Positions 54,846 to 63,724 of a stretch of 64,000 bases of DNA are shown here, piece by piece. Under the pieces are notes generated by a model, which worked only from the letters and a program-made list of their open reading frames with translations, was not told where the DNA came from and searched no databases. Made by a program: the position numbers and the translations under genes. Source of the DNA: Aromatoleum tolulyticum (GTDB lineage Bacteria > Pseudomonadota > Gammaproteobacteria > Burkholderiales > Rhodocyclaceae). Numbering within the stretch: the stretch's first letter is position 1; every line of letters begins with the position of its first letter. The stretch is from positions 1 to 64,000 of the forward strand of contig NZ_FTMD01000007.1 of NCBI RefSeq assembly GCF_900156155.1. The letters run 5' to 3'.

Positions 54846-55461
54846 AGCCGTGATCCATGTCGTGGACGACGATGCGGCCTTCCGCCGCTCGCTGGTCTTC
54901 CTGCTCGAATCGGTCGGCTGGCGCGTCGCGAGTCACGCCTCGGCCGAGGACTTCCTCGCGACGCAGGCGAACTCGCCGGACGCGCCCGGCTGCCTCGTGC
55001 TCGACATCCGCATGCCGACGATGAGCGGGCTGGAGCTGCAGGAGCGCCTGCGGGCGGGCGGCGCGCTGCCGCCGATCGTCTTCATCACCGGCCACGGCGA
55101 CGTCGAACTCGCGGTGCAGGCGATGAAGCACGGCGCGTTCGACTTCCTGCAGAAGCCGTTCAAGGATCAGGCGCTGCTCGACGCGGTCGCCACGGCCGTG
55201 CGGCGCGGCGCCGAAGACCGCTCGCGCCACGCGCAGCGCGACGAGGCGAAGGCACGCCTCGCCCGCCTGTCGCCGCGCGAGCTGGAAGTCGCGCGCCTGG
55301 TCGCGCAGGGCCTGCCCAACAAGCTCGTCGCGCGCGAGCTCGACATCAGCGAGAAGACGGTGCACGTGCACCGCCAGCACGTGATGGACAAGGCCGAGGT
55401 CGGCAGCGCCGCGGAACTCGCGCGCCTGATGCTGCGCGCCGACCCCGCGGCGCTCGACTGA
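54829..55461 (+). CDS. ttrR: TtrR-like response regulator (FixJ/NarL type)
   Basis: The 210-residue protein has an N-terminal receiver (VIHVVDDDAAFRRSLVFLL; acceptor in CLVLDIRMPTMSG; switch lysine in FLQKPFKDQALL). A LuxR-type helix-turn-helix follows (LSPRELEVARLVAQGLPNKL, ARELDISEKTVHVHRQHVMD). It overlaps ttrS by 17 bases, so they are co-translated. It ends four bases before the convergent ttrA stop. Predicted role: activation of ttrBCA in response to tetrathionate. Confidence 0.9.
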   Translation: MLPTDEAVIHVVDDDAAFRRSLVFLLESVGWRVASHASAEDFLATQANSPDAPGCLVLDIRMPTMSGLELQERLRAGGALPPIVFITGHGDVELAVQAMKHGAFDFLQKPFKDQALLDAVATAVRRGAEDRSRHAQRDEAKARLARLSPRELEVARLVAQGLPNKLVARELDISEKTVHVHRQHVMDKAEVGSAAELARLMLRADPAALD

Positions 55462-55465
55462 AGGC

Positions 55466-58400
55466 TCAGATCTTCAGCAATCTCGCCGGCAGCCCGTTGC
55501 GCACCGAGGTGCCGGACACCGCATCGACCCAGAGCGCCTCGCCGCCGCGGGTCGGATCGACCAGGCCCAGATCGTTGAGGTTGATGCCCGCGCCGAGGTC
55601 CGGCCGCTGCGGCTGACGCGCGTCGCCGAACTTGTGCGCGCGCGCGCCGAGTTCGCGGTGGCCGTAGCCATGCTCGACCGCCAGCACGCCGCGCATCACG
55701 CCCGCATGCACGATCACGCGGCAGGTCGCCTCGCCGCCGGGCGTCTGCATGCGCGCGAGGTCTCCGGTCGCGAGGCCCAGGCGCGCGGCGTCCTCGGGAT
55801 GCACGATCACCGGGTTGTCCGGGTGCAGCGACGTGATGCGCGTCGCGATGCTGTAGGAGTTCTGCAGCGCAGACTTGTAGCTCACCGCGAGCAGCGGCCA
55901 GTCGGCCTCCGTGTGCAGCGCACGCATCGGCGTGCCGTCGGCAAACGCCGGCGGCTGCCACGTCGCACAGCCGGCGAAGCGCCGGCCGGTGAGGCTGTTC
56001 TTCGCCCCGCCGACATTGTCGTTCCACAACCACAGCGCATTGCTGAAGCGGTTGGCCTGCCACTCGGGATTCGCCGCGTCCTGCGCCTCGCCGGCCGACT
56101 GGTAGCGGCCGCCACGGGTGTACAGGAAGGCGACCTTGCGCCACTCATCCTCCTTCAGCGTCGCCTCCAGCAGCGGGCGCAGGCGCGCCACGCCCGAGAA
56201 CTCGAGATCCTCGTCGCTCGCATCCCCGACCGGCGCCTTGCCGAGGAAGGCGACGTTCGCGCCGCCGCGCAGGTACCAGTGCTCGGGGCGCTCCAGCGGC
56301 AGGCGCTGGCCGTCCATGTCGGCGAGCCCCTCCGGCCCGAAGCCCGGCAGCGCCATCGCCTTTGCCAGCGCGATGAAGAAGGTCTCCATGCCGATCGCGT
56401 CGCCCTCGGGGGTATGGGTCGCCTTCGGCTCGACCACCGGCCAGCGCGCGGTCGTCGCCTTCGTCGGCACCCCGTTCCACGGCGCACTCCAGCCCCAGCT
56501 CTCGTACATCAGCGAATCCGGCACGATGTAGTCGGCGAAGGCGTTGCTCTCGTTGATCAGCGGGTCGACCGACACGATCAGCGGGATCTTCTTCGGATCG
56601 GCGAGATCCTTCTCGATCAGCGGGCGTACGCCGGGCAGGCCGTACACCGGGTTCGCGCTCCACAGCACCAGCGCCTTGATCCCGTAGGGGTAGCCGCGCA
56701 GCATCGCCGGGAACCACTCGGTGACGAGGCCCGGCGCGTTCGGGAACCACGCGTCGCGCGCCGGGTAGGGCTTGCCTTCGGCCTTGCGGCGCGCGAACTC
56801 GGCGGATTTCTCGTACGGCACGTTGCGCCCGAGAGGCGTGCCCCGGGGCTTGACCATCCCGGGGAAGGTCTCGAGGTCGTAGCGCGGGCCGGCGCCGGCG
56901 TCCTTGAAGCCGCCGCCATTGACGACGAAGCCGCCCTTCCAGTTGAGGTTGCCGATCAACGCATTGAGCGTGACGACCGCGTAGGCGTTGTAGAAGCCAT
57001 TGCCCGCCATCATGCCGCCGTGCGCGATCGCGCAGGCCTTGCGGCCGTGGCGGCTGAATTCGTCGGCGAGGCCCGTGATCACCGCCTCGGGCACGCCGCA
57101 GATCGCCGCGTACTCTGCCAGACTCTGCTTCAGCGCCGATTCGCGCAGCAGTTCGTACGAAGTCTTCAGCGCCAGCGCCTTGTCTCCGACCATCACCGCC
57201 CCGCCCGCTTCGAGCGGCGCGGCACCGCTCGCCGTCTCGGCCGGCACCGGCCGGCCGGCCGGACCCAGCACCAGGTAGGGGTCGGCTTCCTTGTACTTGT
57301 CCTCCTCGGCCACCGTCATGCCGATGTCCGAGCCGCGCAGGAAGCGCCCTTCGCGCGGATGCCCCTTCTCGGCGACCACCAGCCAGCTCGCGTTGGTGAA
57401 GGACGGCTCGCCCGCGGCTTCCGCCGCCTGCAGGTTCGGATACGCGAGATAGGCGGTGTTCACGCGGCCGTGCTCGAACATCCAGCGCATCATGCCCATC
57501 ACCAGCGCGCCGTCGGTGCCGGGGCGAATCGGCACCCAGCGCCCGCGCTCGCCCGCCGCGCGGTTGTCGGCGTTGGTCAGCACCGGATCGACGACGACGT
57601 ACTCCAGCCGCCCTTCGCTGCGCCCCTGCGCGAGCAGCGTGCCGGTGCGCTTGAAGGGATTGCCGGCGTTGCCCGGCGCGGTGCCGATGAAGATCACGAA
57701 CTCGGCGTGCGCCAGATCCGGCTTCGCGTGCGGCATCTTCTTCATGTCGCCGAACAGCGCGCCAGAGCCGGAGCGGTAGGCGCCGCCGCAGTACGAGCCG
57801 TGGCCGACGAAGTTCAGCGTGCCGTAGGCCTGGTTCCAGAAGCGGCGCGCGAAGGCCTCGCGGCCGTCATTGACGCTGGAGATCAGCGCGACCTGATTCA
57901 CCTTCGGCCCCAGCTCGGGTGCGGCCGCGTCGATCGGCGTCGCGAGGTCGCGCAGCGCCCGGAAGCCGTCGACGTGCCCCTCGCCGAACAGGTCGCCGCC
58001 GTCGACGAGCTCGCGCACGAGCTGCTCGAACGAAATCGGCTGCCACTTGCCGCCGTTGCGCGGCCCGACGCGCTTCAACGGTGTCCGCACGCGGAACGGC
58101 GAATCGATCTGGTCCATCGCCGCGTTGCCACGCCCGCAGGCGGTCGAGCGCCCCGCCAGCCCCTTGTCCTGGAAGCGCGACAGCGCGACGAAGCTCTCCT
58201 TCACCGAGGCCTTCATCGGCAGGTGCGGTTCGGTCGACAGCGGGCTGTAAGGGTTGCCCGCGACGCGGATCACCTTGCCGCTCGCCTTGTCGACGCGCAC
58301 GCGCACGCCGCACTGCGTCGTGCAGCCAAGGCAGGCGGTGTAGCTCACCTGCTGGTTCGGATTCAGGCGCAACTCGCCGGTCGCGTGATCCACGCTGAAT

Positions 58401-58549
58401 TCCGGCTCGGCCGAACGGCCGTGGATGCCGTGCGCCACCGGTTCGTCCGCGACGAGGCCGGACACCATGCGGCCGAAGGTCTGGGAGAAGCCCGCGGCGA
58501 AGGCGGCCAGGCCCCCGGCTGCGATCAGTTCGCGACGTTCGATTTTCAT
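55466..58549 (-). CDS. ttrA: Tetrathionate reductase catalytic subunit TtrA
   Basis: The 1027-residue molybdopterin oxidoreductase has a twin-arginine signal (ERRELIAAGGLAAFAAG). An N-terminal [4Fe-4S] cluster follows (ACLGCTTQCGV plus a later Cys in STACGRG). The Mo-ligand region has GHGSYCGGAYRSG. Further cofactor-binding segments include VIFIGTAPGNAGNPFKRTG and ALVLWSANPVYGLPGVRP. A C-terminal dinucleotide-binding barrel (PVIVHPEDAARLGLATGDLA) closes the protein. It reduces tetrathionate to thiosulfate in the periplasm. The ATG at 58549 is preceded by AAGGGA and matches the Tat signal; the open frame farther upstream overlaps ttrC and is not used. Last gene of ttrBCA. Confidence 0.93.
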   Translation of the reverse strand: MKIERRELIAAGGLAAFAAGFSQTFGRMVSGLVADEPVAHGIHGRSAEPEFSVDHATGELRLNPNQQVSYTACLGCTTQCGVRVRVDKASGKVIRVAGNPYSPLSTEPHLPMKASVKESFVALSRFQDKGLAGRSTACGRGNAAMDQIDSPFRVRTPLKRVGPRNGGKWQPISFEQLVRELVDGGDLFGEGHVDGFRALRDLATPIDAAAPELGPKVNQVALISSVNDGREAFARRFWNQAYGTLNFVGHGSYCGGAYRSGSGALFGDMKKMPHAKPDLAHAEFVIFIGTAPGNAGNPFKRTGTLLAQGRSEGRLEYVVVDPVLTNADNRAAGERGRWVPIRPGTDGALVMGMMRWMFEHGRVNTAYLAYPNLQAAEAAGEPSFTNASWLVVAEKGHPREGRFLRGSDIGMTVAEEDKYKEADPYLVLGPAGRPVPAETASGAAPLEAGGAVMVGDKALALKTSYELLRESALKQSLAEYAAICGVPEAVITGLADEFSRHGRKACAIAHGGMMAGNGFYNAYAVVTLNALIGNLNWKGGFVVNGGGFKDAGAGPRYDLETFPGMVKPRGTPLGRNVPYEKSAEFARRKAEGKPYPARDAWFPNAPGLVTEWFPAMLRGYPYGIKALVLWSANPVYGLPGVRPLIEKDLADPKKIPLIVSVDPLINESNAFADYIVPDSLMYESWGWSAPWNGVPTKATTARWPVVEPKATHTPEGDAIGMETFFIALAKAMALPGFGPEGLADMDGQRLPLERPEHWYLRGGANVAFLGKAPVGDASDEDLEFSGVARLRPLLEATLKEDEWRKVAFLYTRGGRYQSAGEAQDAANPEWQANRFSNALWLWNDNVGGAKNSLTGRRFAGCATWQPPAFADGTPMRALHTEADWPLLAVSYKSALQNSYSIATRITSLHPDNPVIVHPEDAARLGLATGDLARMQTPGGEATCRVIVHAGVMRGVLAVEHGYGHRELGARAHKFGDARQPQRPDLGAGINLNDLGLVDPTRGGEALWVDAVSGTSVRNGLPARLLKI

Positions 58550-58572
58550 GATCTGGTTTCCCTTGATCCGAT

Positions 58573-59670
58573 TCACGCGCCGGCACGGTCCGGCCGCCCG
58601 ATGCGCTCCAGCGGCAGCAACGTCGTCAGCGCGACGAAGAGGAAGATCCACAACCCGGCCGTGCCGACGATGCCCATCAGGCCCTCGGGGCCGAGCGGAA
58701 GCTGGTAGCTGTAGTAGCCGGCGCCGGTCTTGGGCAGCTCCTGCCCGCCGATGAAGATCGTCCAGCGCATCATCCACGCCGAATGCAGCGCGAGCAGCCC
58801 GATCGCCAGACCCGAGCCGGGGCGCAGCAGCGCCAGCGCGAGCGTAACGGCCGTCGCGACCACCGCCCACGCCGCGCTCAGCTGCCAGTTCGCCGACGGC
58901 GCCACCTCGGCCAGCGCCTGCGCATGCACCGGCGACATCCCGCTCATGCCCAGCACGAGCCACACCGCGCCGACGAGCAGCGCGGCACACTGCGTGAGCG
59001 CCAGCGCGATCGCCATGCGCCGGGTCGCCGCCGGATCGCCGCCGCCCGGCAGGGCGCGGTTGAACACCAGCGCGAGACCCAGCCCGCCCGCCACCGCGGT
59101 GACGAAGAACTGCACCGGCAGCAGCGGCGTGTGCCACAGCGGACGGGCGCGCACCAGCATCACCTCGACGCCGGTGTACAGCGCGACCAGCGCCGCGCCG
59201 ATAAAGGCGAGCAGCGCCGCCGCGACCAGCGCCTTGCGGCTCTCGTGCCCGCCGTAGGCGAGCCGGCGCGCGAGGCCGGCGAGCCGGCCGCCTTCGTCCG
59301 CATGCCGCGCGAGCGTCGGACGGAAGGCGAGCCACGCGTACAGGATCAGCCCGGTGAGATACACGGGGATGAAGAACGCGCCCCACGACATCCACGAACT
59401 GGGCGTGAAGTAGGCGTAGAAGTGCCAGAAGCGCCCCGGCTGATGCAGGTCGGCGAGCAGCGCGACCGGCGCGGTCAGCCCGCACAGCAGCGCCGCGAGC
59501 AGCGCCAGGCGCGAGATGCCTTCCCAGCCGCGGCGGCGGAACACCAGCCCGGGCAGCGACACGAGATAGGCGCCGTAGGACAGGCCGATGAGGAAGAAGT
59601 ACTGCACCGCCCACGGCAGCCACGCGACCTCGCGCGCGACATTGACGGTTTCGACGATATCCGGGGTCAT
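58573..59670 (-). CDS. ttrC: Tetrathionate reductase membrane subunit TtrC (NrfD family)
   Basis: The 365-residue protein has about nine hydrophobic helices and NrfD-type features (WAVQYFFLIGLSYGAYLVSL, LADLHQPGRFWHFYAYFTP, SSWMSWGAFFIPVYLTG). It anchors the complex and takes electrons from quinol. AGGAGA lies just before the ATG. It begins 19 bases after ttrB and ends 23 bases before ttrA. Confidence 0.93.
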   Translation of the reverse strand: MTPDIVETVNVAREVAWLPWAVQYFFLIGLSYGAYLVSLPGLVFRRRGWEGISRLALLAALLCGLTAPVALLADLHQPGRFWHFYAYFTPSSWMSWGAFFIPVYLTGLILYAWLAFRPTLARHADEGGRLAGLARRLAYGGHESRKALVAAALLAFIGAALVALYTGVEVMLVRARPLWHTPLLPVQFFVTAVAGGLGLALVFNRALPGGGDPAATRRMAIALALTQCAALLVGAVWLVLGMSGMSPVHAQALAEVAPSANWQLSAAWAVVATAVTLALALLRPGSGLAIGLLALHSAWMMRWTIFIGGQELPKTGAGYYSYQLPLGPEGLMGIVGTAGLWIFLFVALTTLLPLERIGRPDRAGA

Positions 59671-59689
59671 GATCGCTCTCCTGTTCGCG

Positions 59690-60430
59690 TCACGCGTGGG
59701 CCTTGCGCGGCTGCCACAACGTGCCCTGGCCCTGGACCCTGCCCTGGAAGCGCTCGTCGAGGCCGATGTAGAACACGCGCGGCTCGGTACCCTGTTCGGG
59801 CTTCAGCACCTTCACCTCGGCCTTGGCGGCATCGAGCCGGCGGCGCAGCTCGCCCTGCGGGTCGTTCAGGTCGCCGAAGATGCGCGCCCCGCCGACGCAG
59901 GTCTCGACGCACGCCGGCAGCAGCCCCGCATCCACGCGATGCGCGCAGAAGGTGCATTTGTCGGCCTTGTTGCTCGCGTGATTGATGAAGCGCGCGTCGT
60001 ACGGGCAGGCCTGCACGCAGTACGCGCAGCCGACGCAGCGCTCGCCGTCGACCGCGACGATGCCGTCCTCGCGCTTGAAGGTCGCCCCGACCGGGCACAC
60101 CGGGATGCACGGCGGCTCCTCGCAGTGGTTGCACAGGCGCGGCAGCATGTAGGTGCCCGCCGGCTGCTCGGCATCGGCGAGTTTGACGCTGTAGGTCGAC
60201 ACGACGGTGCGGAAGCTGCCCTCCGGCACCGCGTTTTCCTGGATGCACGCGACGGTGCAGGCCTGGCAGCCGATGCACTTGCGCACATCGACGAGCATCG
60301 CCCAGTGATGTCGCCCGTGGGCCGCCAGCGCCGGCGCCGGCAGGGCGGCCGCGGCGGCGGTGAGCACCGGGATGCCGCGCAGGAAGGCGCGGCGGGAGGC
60401 CGACACTTCACGCGGATCTTGCTCTTTCAT
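59690..60430 (-). CDS. ttrB: Tetrathionate reductase iron-sulfur subunit TtrB
   Basis: The 246-residue protein has an N-terminal twin-arginine-like signal (SASRRAFLRGIPVLTAAAAA). Four cysteine clusters bind [4Fe-4S] centres: CIGCQACTVAC, CNHCEEPPCIPVCPVG, CVGCAYCVQACPYDARF, and CTFCAHRVDAGLLPACVETC. It carries electrons from TtrC to TtrA. First gene of the ttrBCA operon, with GGAG nine bases before the ATG. A dyad at 60496-60528 may be the regulator site. Confidence 0.93.
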   Translation of the reverse strand: MKEQDPREVSASRRAFLRGIPVLTAAAAALPAPALAAHGRHHWAMLVDVRKCIGCQACTVACIQENAVPEGSFRTVVSTYSVKLADAEQPAGTYMLPRLCNHCEEPPCIPVCPVGATFKREDGIVAVDGERCVGCAYCVQACPYDARFINHASNKADKCTFCAHRVDAGLLPACVETCVGGARIFGDLNDPQGELRRRLDAAKAEVKVLKPEQGTEPRVFYIGLDERFQGRVQGQGTLWQPRKAHA

Positions 60431-60495
60431 GACAACGCTCCAAGGGGTTGGGAGTCGCTGTCACTCTAGGCCCGCGCGTAAACGGCCGAAATTGG

Positions 60496-60528
60496 AGGGA
60501 TGAAGAAGCGCGCTAGACGCTTTTCCCT
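60496..60528. promoter_or_regulatory. Dyad upstream of ttrB, possible activator site
   Basis: AGGGA (60496-60500) and AAGCG (60506-60510) are mirrored by CGCTT (60518-60522) and TCCCT (60524-60528). It lies about 65-100 bases upstream of the ttrB start, a typical place for a response-regulator activator. The match to TtrR is not established. Confidence 0.35.
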
Positions 60529-60667
60529 ATTGCCGCGGGGCAAATTCCCCAGTCATTGATCCGCAAGGTGCGGACTGGGTGCGCGGAAACCCTGCGATCG
60601 CCCTGTGAAGCACCGAGGCGAACCGGGATAGCGGGCGCCGCCGCAATCGGAGGGACTCAGGAAGGCC
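60529..60667. other. Spacer between the ttr operon and rep
   Basis: No gene visible. The rest of the 237-base gap between ttrB (60430) and rep (60668) holds the ttr promoter region; I did not find a convincing FNR site. Confidence 0.4.
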
Positions 60668-62650
60668 TCAGCGGCCTTCCAGCATCGCCATCAGGTTCGC
60701 GATGCGCGCACGCCCCTCTTCCTTCGTCACCGGCGCATTCGTCTTGCGGTCGCTCATCCTGATATCGCCGCCCATCTCGGCGATGAAGCGCGACGGCTCG
60801 CAGGTGCGCGTCTCCTTGCCCGCCTTGCGCCGCTCGCACCAGGTAATGTTGAGCGTGCGCTGCGCGCGCGTGATGCCCACGTACATCAGGCGGCGCTCCT
60901 CATCCACCTTGTCCTCGTCGATCGAGGACTGGTGCGGCAACAGGCCTTCCTCGACGCCGACCAGGAACACGTGCTTGAACTCCAGCCCCTTCGACGCGTG
61001 CAGGGTCGCCAGCTGCACGCCGTCGAACTCGGCGTCGTCCTTGTCCAGCATTGAGATCAGCGCGATCGTCTGGGTGAGCTCGATCAGGTTCTTGCCGTCC
61101 GCCTCGCCCTTGCGGCCCAGCCAGCCGACGAAGTCGCGCACGTTGCTCCACTTCGACTCCGCCTCGCGCGTGTCGAGGTGCTCGAACAGCCACGCCTCGT
61201 AGCGGATCGCCGCGAGCAGGTCCTCCAGCACGCGCGCGGCCGGCTCGCGGCGGGCGCGGTACTGCATGCGGTTGATGAAGTTGCCGAACTCCTGCAGCTG
61301 CTCGAGCTGGCGCGCGTTGAGCGCATGCGCCGCGCCTTCCTCGAACACCGCCGCGAACAGGCTCACGTGGCGCCGCCCGGCGTAGTTGCCGATCGCCTCG
61401 ATCGTCGCCGCGCCGACCCCGCGTCGCGGCGTCGTGATCGCGCGGATGAAGGCCAAATCGTCGTCCTCGTTCATCAGCAGGCGCAGCCACGACATCAGGT
61501 CGCGGATCTCCGCCTTGTCGAAGAAGGACTGCCCGCCCGACATCACGTAGGGGATCTTCTGGTTCCTGAGCTGCTGCTCGATCAAGCGCGCCTGATGGTT
61601 GCCGCGGTACAGGATCGCGTAGTCCGAGAACTTGGTGCGGTGCTCGAACTTGTGCGCGCTGATCTTGGAGGCGACCCACTCCGCCTCGTGATCCGCGTCG
61701 CGGCACGCCGTCACCGCAATCTGCTCGCCGTCGCCGTGCTCGGACCACAGGCGCTTCTCGAACAGCTTCTCGTTGTTCGCGATCACGGTGTTTGCCGCGG
61801 TGAGGATGCGCCGCGACGAGCGGTAGTTCTGCTCCAGCTTGATGACCTTCAGCTTCGGATAATCCTGCTGCAGCAGCTTCAGGTTCTCGACGTCCGCGCC
61901 GCGCCACGCATAGATCGCCTGGTCGTCGTCGCCCACCGCAGTGAACGCCCCACGCACGCCGGAGAGCTGGCGCAGCAGCCGGTACTGCGCCTTGTTCGTA
62001 TCCTGGTACTCATCGACGAGCAGGTAGCGCAGCTTGTTCTGCCAGCGCTCGCGCACGTCCGGATTCTCCTCCAGCAGGCGCACCGGCAGCGAGATCAGGT
62101 CGTCGAAATCCACCGCCTGATACGCGCGCAAGGTGCGCTCGTATTCCGCGTACAGCATCGCCGCGGCCGACGAGATCTCGTCGTCGGCGAGCTGCGCGGC
62201 CTCGGCCGGCGTGATCATCGCGTTCTTCCAGCCCGAGATCTGCCACTGCATCGCCTTCGAGCGTGCCTTGTCGGAGTCGCGTGAGATGTCGGCGACGATC
62301 TGCACCGTGTCGGACGCGTCGAGGATCGAGAACTGCGGCTTCAGCCCGCAGTGCACCGCCTCCTGGCGGATCATCCGCACCCCCAGCGCGTGGAAGGTGC
62401 ACACGGTGAGCCCGCCCGGTGCGCGCCCGCCCATCAGGCCCGCGACGCGCTCCTGCATCTCCTTCGCCGCCTTGTTGGTGAAGGTGATCGCCGCGATGTT
62501 CGACGGGCTCAGCCCGCACTCGTTGATCAGGTGCGCGATCTTGTGCGTGATCACCCGCGTCTTGCCGCTGCCGGCGCCGGCCAGCACGAGGCTCGGTCCG
62601 TCGAGGTAGCGGATCGCTTCGCGCTGCGGGGCATTCAGGAGAGCGGACAT
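60668..62650 (-). CDS. rep: ATP-dependent DNA helicase Rep
   Basis: The 660-residue protein is a complete SF1 UvrD/Rep helicase. It shows SALLNAPQREAIRYLDGPSL, LAGAGSGKTRVITHKIAHL, ITFTNKAAKEMQERV, LLVDEYQDTNKAQYRLL and GDDDQAIYAWRGADVENL. LEQNYRSSRRIL, LATLHASKGLEFKHVFL and YVGITRAQRTLNI complete the set. Length and the LNAPQREAI start match Rep rather than UvrD. It helps forks past obstacles. The ATG at 62650 is the family start; the frame is open upstream without coding character. Confidence 0.94.
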   Translation of the reverse strand: MSALLNAPQREAIRYLDGPSLVLAGAGSGKTRVITHKIAHLINECGLSPSNIAAITFTNKAAKEMQERVAGLMGGRAPGGLTVCTFHALGVRMIRQEAVHCGLKPQFSILDASDTVQIVADISRDSDKARSKAMQWQISGWKNAMITPAEAAQLADDEISSAAAMLYAEYERTLRAYQAVDFDDLISLPVRLLEENPDVRERWQNKLRYLLVDEYQDTNKAQYRLLRQLSGVRGAFTAVGDDDQAIYAWRGADVENLKLLQQDYPKLKVIKLEQNYRSSRRILTAANTVIANNEKLFEKRLWSEHGDGEQIAVTACRDADHEAEWVASKISAHKFEHRTKFSDYAILYRGNHQARLIEQQLRNQKIPYVMSGGQSFFDKAEIRDLMSWLRLLMNEDDDLAFIRAITTPRRGVGAATIEAIGNYAGRRHVSLFAAVFEEGAAHALNARQLEQLQEFGNFINRMQYRARREPAARVLEDLLAAIRYEAWLFEHLDTREAESKWSNVRDFVGWLGRKGEADGKNLIELTQTIALISMLDKDDAEFDGVQLATLHASKGLEFKHVFLVGVEEGLLPHQSSIDEDKVDEERRLMYVGITRAQRTLNITWCERRKAGKETRTCEPSRFIAEMGGDIRMSDRKTNAPVTKEEGRARIANLMAMLEGR

Positions 62651-62680
62651 GGGCGTTGCGGACGGGACTGCGCTGAGGAA

Positions 62681-62708
62681 AAAGACGGCGCCGCCCACGG
62701 GCGGCGCC
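62681..62708 (-). terminator. Intrinsic terminator, minus strand
   Basis: GGCGCCGCCC (62687-62696) and GGGCGGCGCC (62699-62708) form a very strong stem. On the minus strand it is followed by a T-rich run (complement of 62674-62683). It would end transcription from the DUF4197 gene before rep. Confidence 0.7.
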
Positions 62709-62781
62709 AAGCCGGATTTTACCGCATCGCCTCCGCCGCATCGGCCCGCTTACAACCCGATGCGGGCGCGACCCGTCTGAC

Positions 62782-62869
62782 GTAGGGCGGATGAGCGCAG
62801 CGTTATCCGCCGAATGTGCAGCATCCGCGGTTCGCATACGGCGGAAGGCGCTTTGCTTTTCCGCCCTAC
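62782..62869. repeat. REP-like inverted-repeat element
   Basis: GTAGGGCGGA (62782-62791) is mirrored by TCCGCCCTAC (62860-62869). Inside, GGCGGATGAGCGCAGCGTTA TCCGCC-type sequence recurs (62787-62811). I recall this GTAGGGCGGATnAGCGCAGCG pattern as a dispersed intergenic repeat in many proteobacteria. Only this copy was noticed in the window. Confidence 0.6.
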
Positions 62870-62892
62870 CCCCCCTACAGTCGCTGCAGTCC

Positions 62893-63576
62893 CTACTGCC
62901 CCAGCATCCCGAACACCTTCTGCGCCAGCGACCCCGCAGCCTGCACCGGATTCCTGCGGATCGCCTTTTCCTCCTCGCCGATCATCAGGTACAGGCCGTC
63001 GAGCGCCTTGCGCGTCACGTAGCCCTCGATCTGCGCGTCCTCGCTCTTCACCAGGCCGAAGCCCGCGGCCTGGCCGGCGAGCTTGTTGTACTGCTCGGCG
63101 AGCGCCAGCCGGTCGGTGCTCTGCTTCACGACGGGCAGGAACTTCTCCGCGAGGCGCGTCTGCGTCTTCGACTTGAAGTAGCGCGTCGCCGAATCGTCGC
63201 CCCCGCTCAGGATGGTGCGCGCATCCTCGACCGACATCTGCTTCACCGCGTCGACCAGCAGGGTCTTCGCCTCGGGCACCGCCGCCTCGGCGGCGCGGTT
63301 CATCGCCGTCACGAGCTGGTCGAAGTCCTTGCCGCGGCCGGCCATGCGCATCACCGGCTCGACCTGCGCGAGCCCGTCGGGCAGCGGTATCCTCACCTTC
63401 TTGTTGGCGAGGAAACCGTCCTTGCGGCCCAGCATCTCGACCGCGCGCCCGGCGCCCTGCGTCAGTGCCTCGCGCAGCCCGCCGGAGGCCTCGGAGTCGG
63501 TGATGTTCCCCAGTCCGGCCGCCCAAGCCGGCACACAGATGACAAGCAGGGCGAAAGCTCGCAGAATGCAACGCAT
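62893..63576 (-). CDS. DUF4197 family exported protein
   Basis: The 227-residue protein has a signal peptide (LRAFALLVICVPAWA) and the DUF4197 pattern. This includes LREALTQGAGRAVEMLGRKD, FLANKKVRIPLPDGL, TRYFKSKTQTRLAEKFLPVV and a C-terminal LDGLYLMIGEEEKAIRRNP. It is probably periplasmic; function unknown. GGAGA lies eight bases before the ATG. It is divergent from dksA. Confidence 0.92.
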   Translation of the reverse strand: MRCILRAFALLVICVPAWAAGLGNITDSEASGGLREALTQGAGRAVEMLGRKDGFLANKKVRIPLPDGLAQVEPVMRMAGRGKDFDQLVTAMNRAAEAAVPEAKTLLVDAVKQMSVEDARTILSGGDDSATRYFKSKTQTRLAEKFLPVVKQSTDRLALAEQYNKLAGQAAGFGLVKSEDAQIEGYVTRKALDGLYLMIGEEEKAIRRNPVQAAGSLAQKVFGMLGQ

Positions 63577-63631
63577 GACGGTCTCCAGGGACGGGTTTCA
63601 CTCGAAGCGCCCGTGAGCATACCCCCGTGAC

Positions 63632-63665
63632 GGGTAACGTGCGCGTGCCGGAGTTACCCTTTTTT
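63632..63665 (+). terminator. Terminator-like hairpin in the dksA leader
   Basis: GGGTAAC (63632-63638) and GTTACCC (63653-63659) form a perfect 7-bp stem with a 14-base loop followed by TTTTTT (63660-63665). It points toward dksA and lies 59 bases before its start; the only upstream gene nearby reads the other way. Confidence 0.65.
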
Positions 63666-63724
63666 CATTTATTGGACTTGGCCCCGAGGCACCGCGGTGC
63701 AAGGGGTGGCAACACGGAGAACTC

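Noticed and set aside
55634-58708. A ~1020-codon open frame on the plus strand opposite ttrA
   Set aside because: Antisense frame of a clear molybdoenzyme gene; low-complexity Arg/His/Val/Ala product without motifs.
58550-59623. Upstream extension of the ttrA frame, overlapping ttrC
   Set aside because: The Tat signal and AAGGGA site define the start at 58549; the upstream part is an out-of-frame reading of ttrC.
60555-60575. TTGAT near 60557 as half of an FNR site upstream of ttrB
   Set aside because: The matching ATCAA half at the correct spacing is missing.
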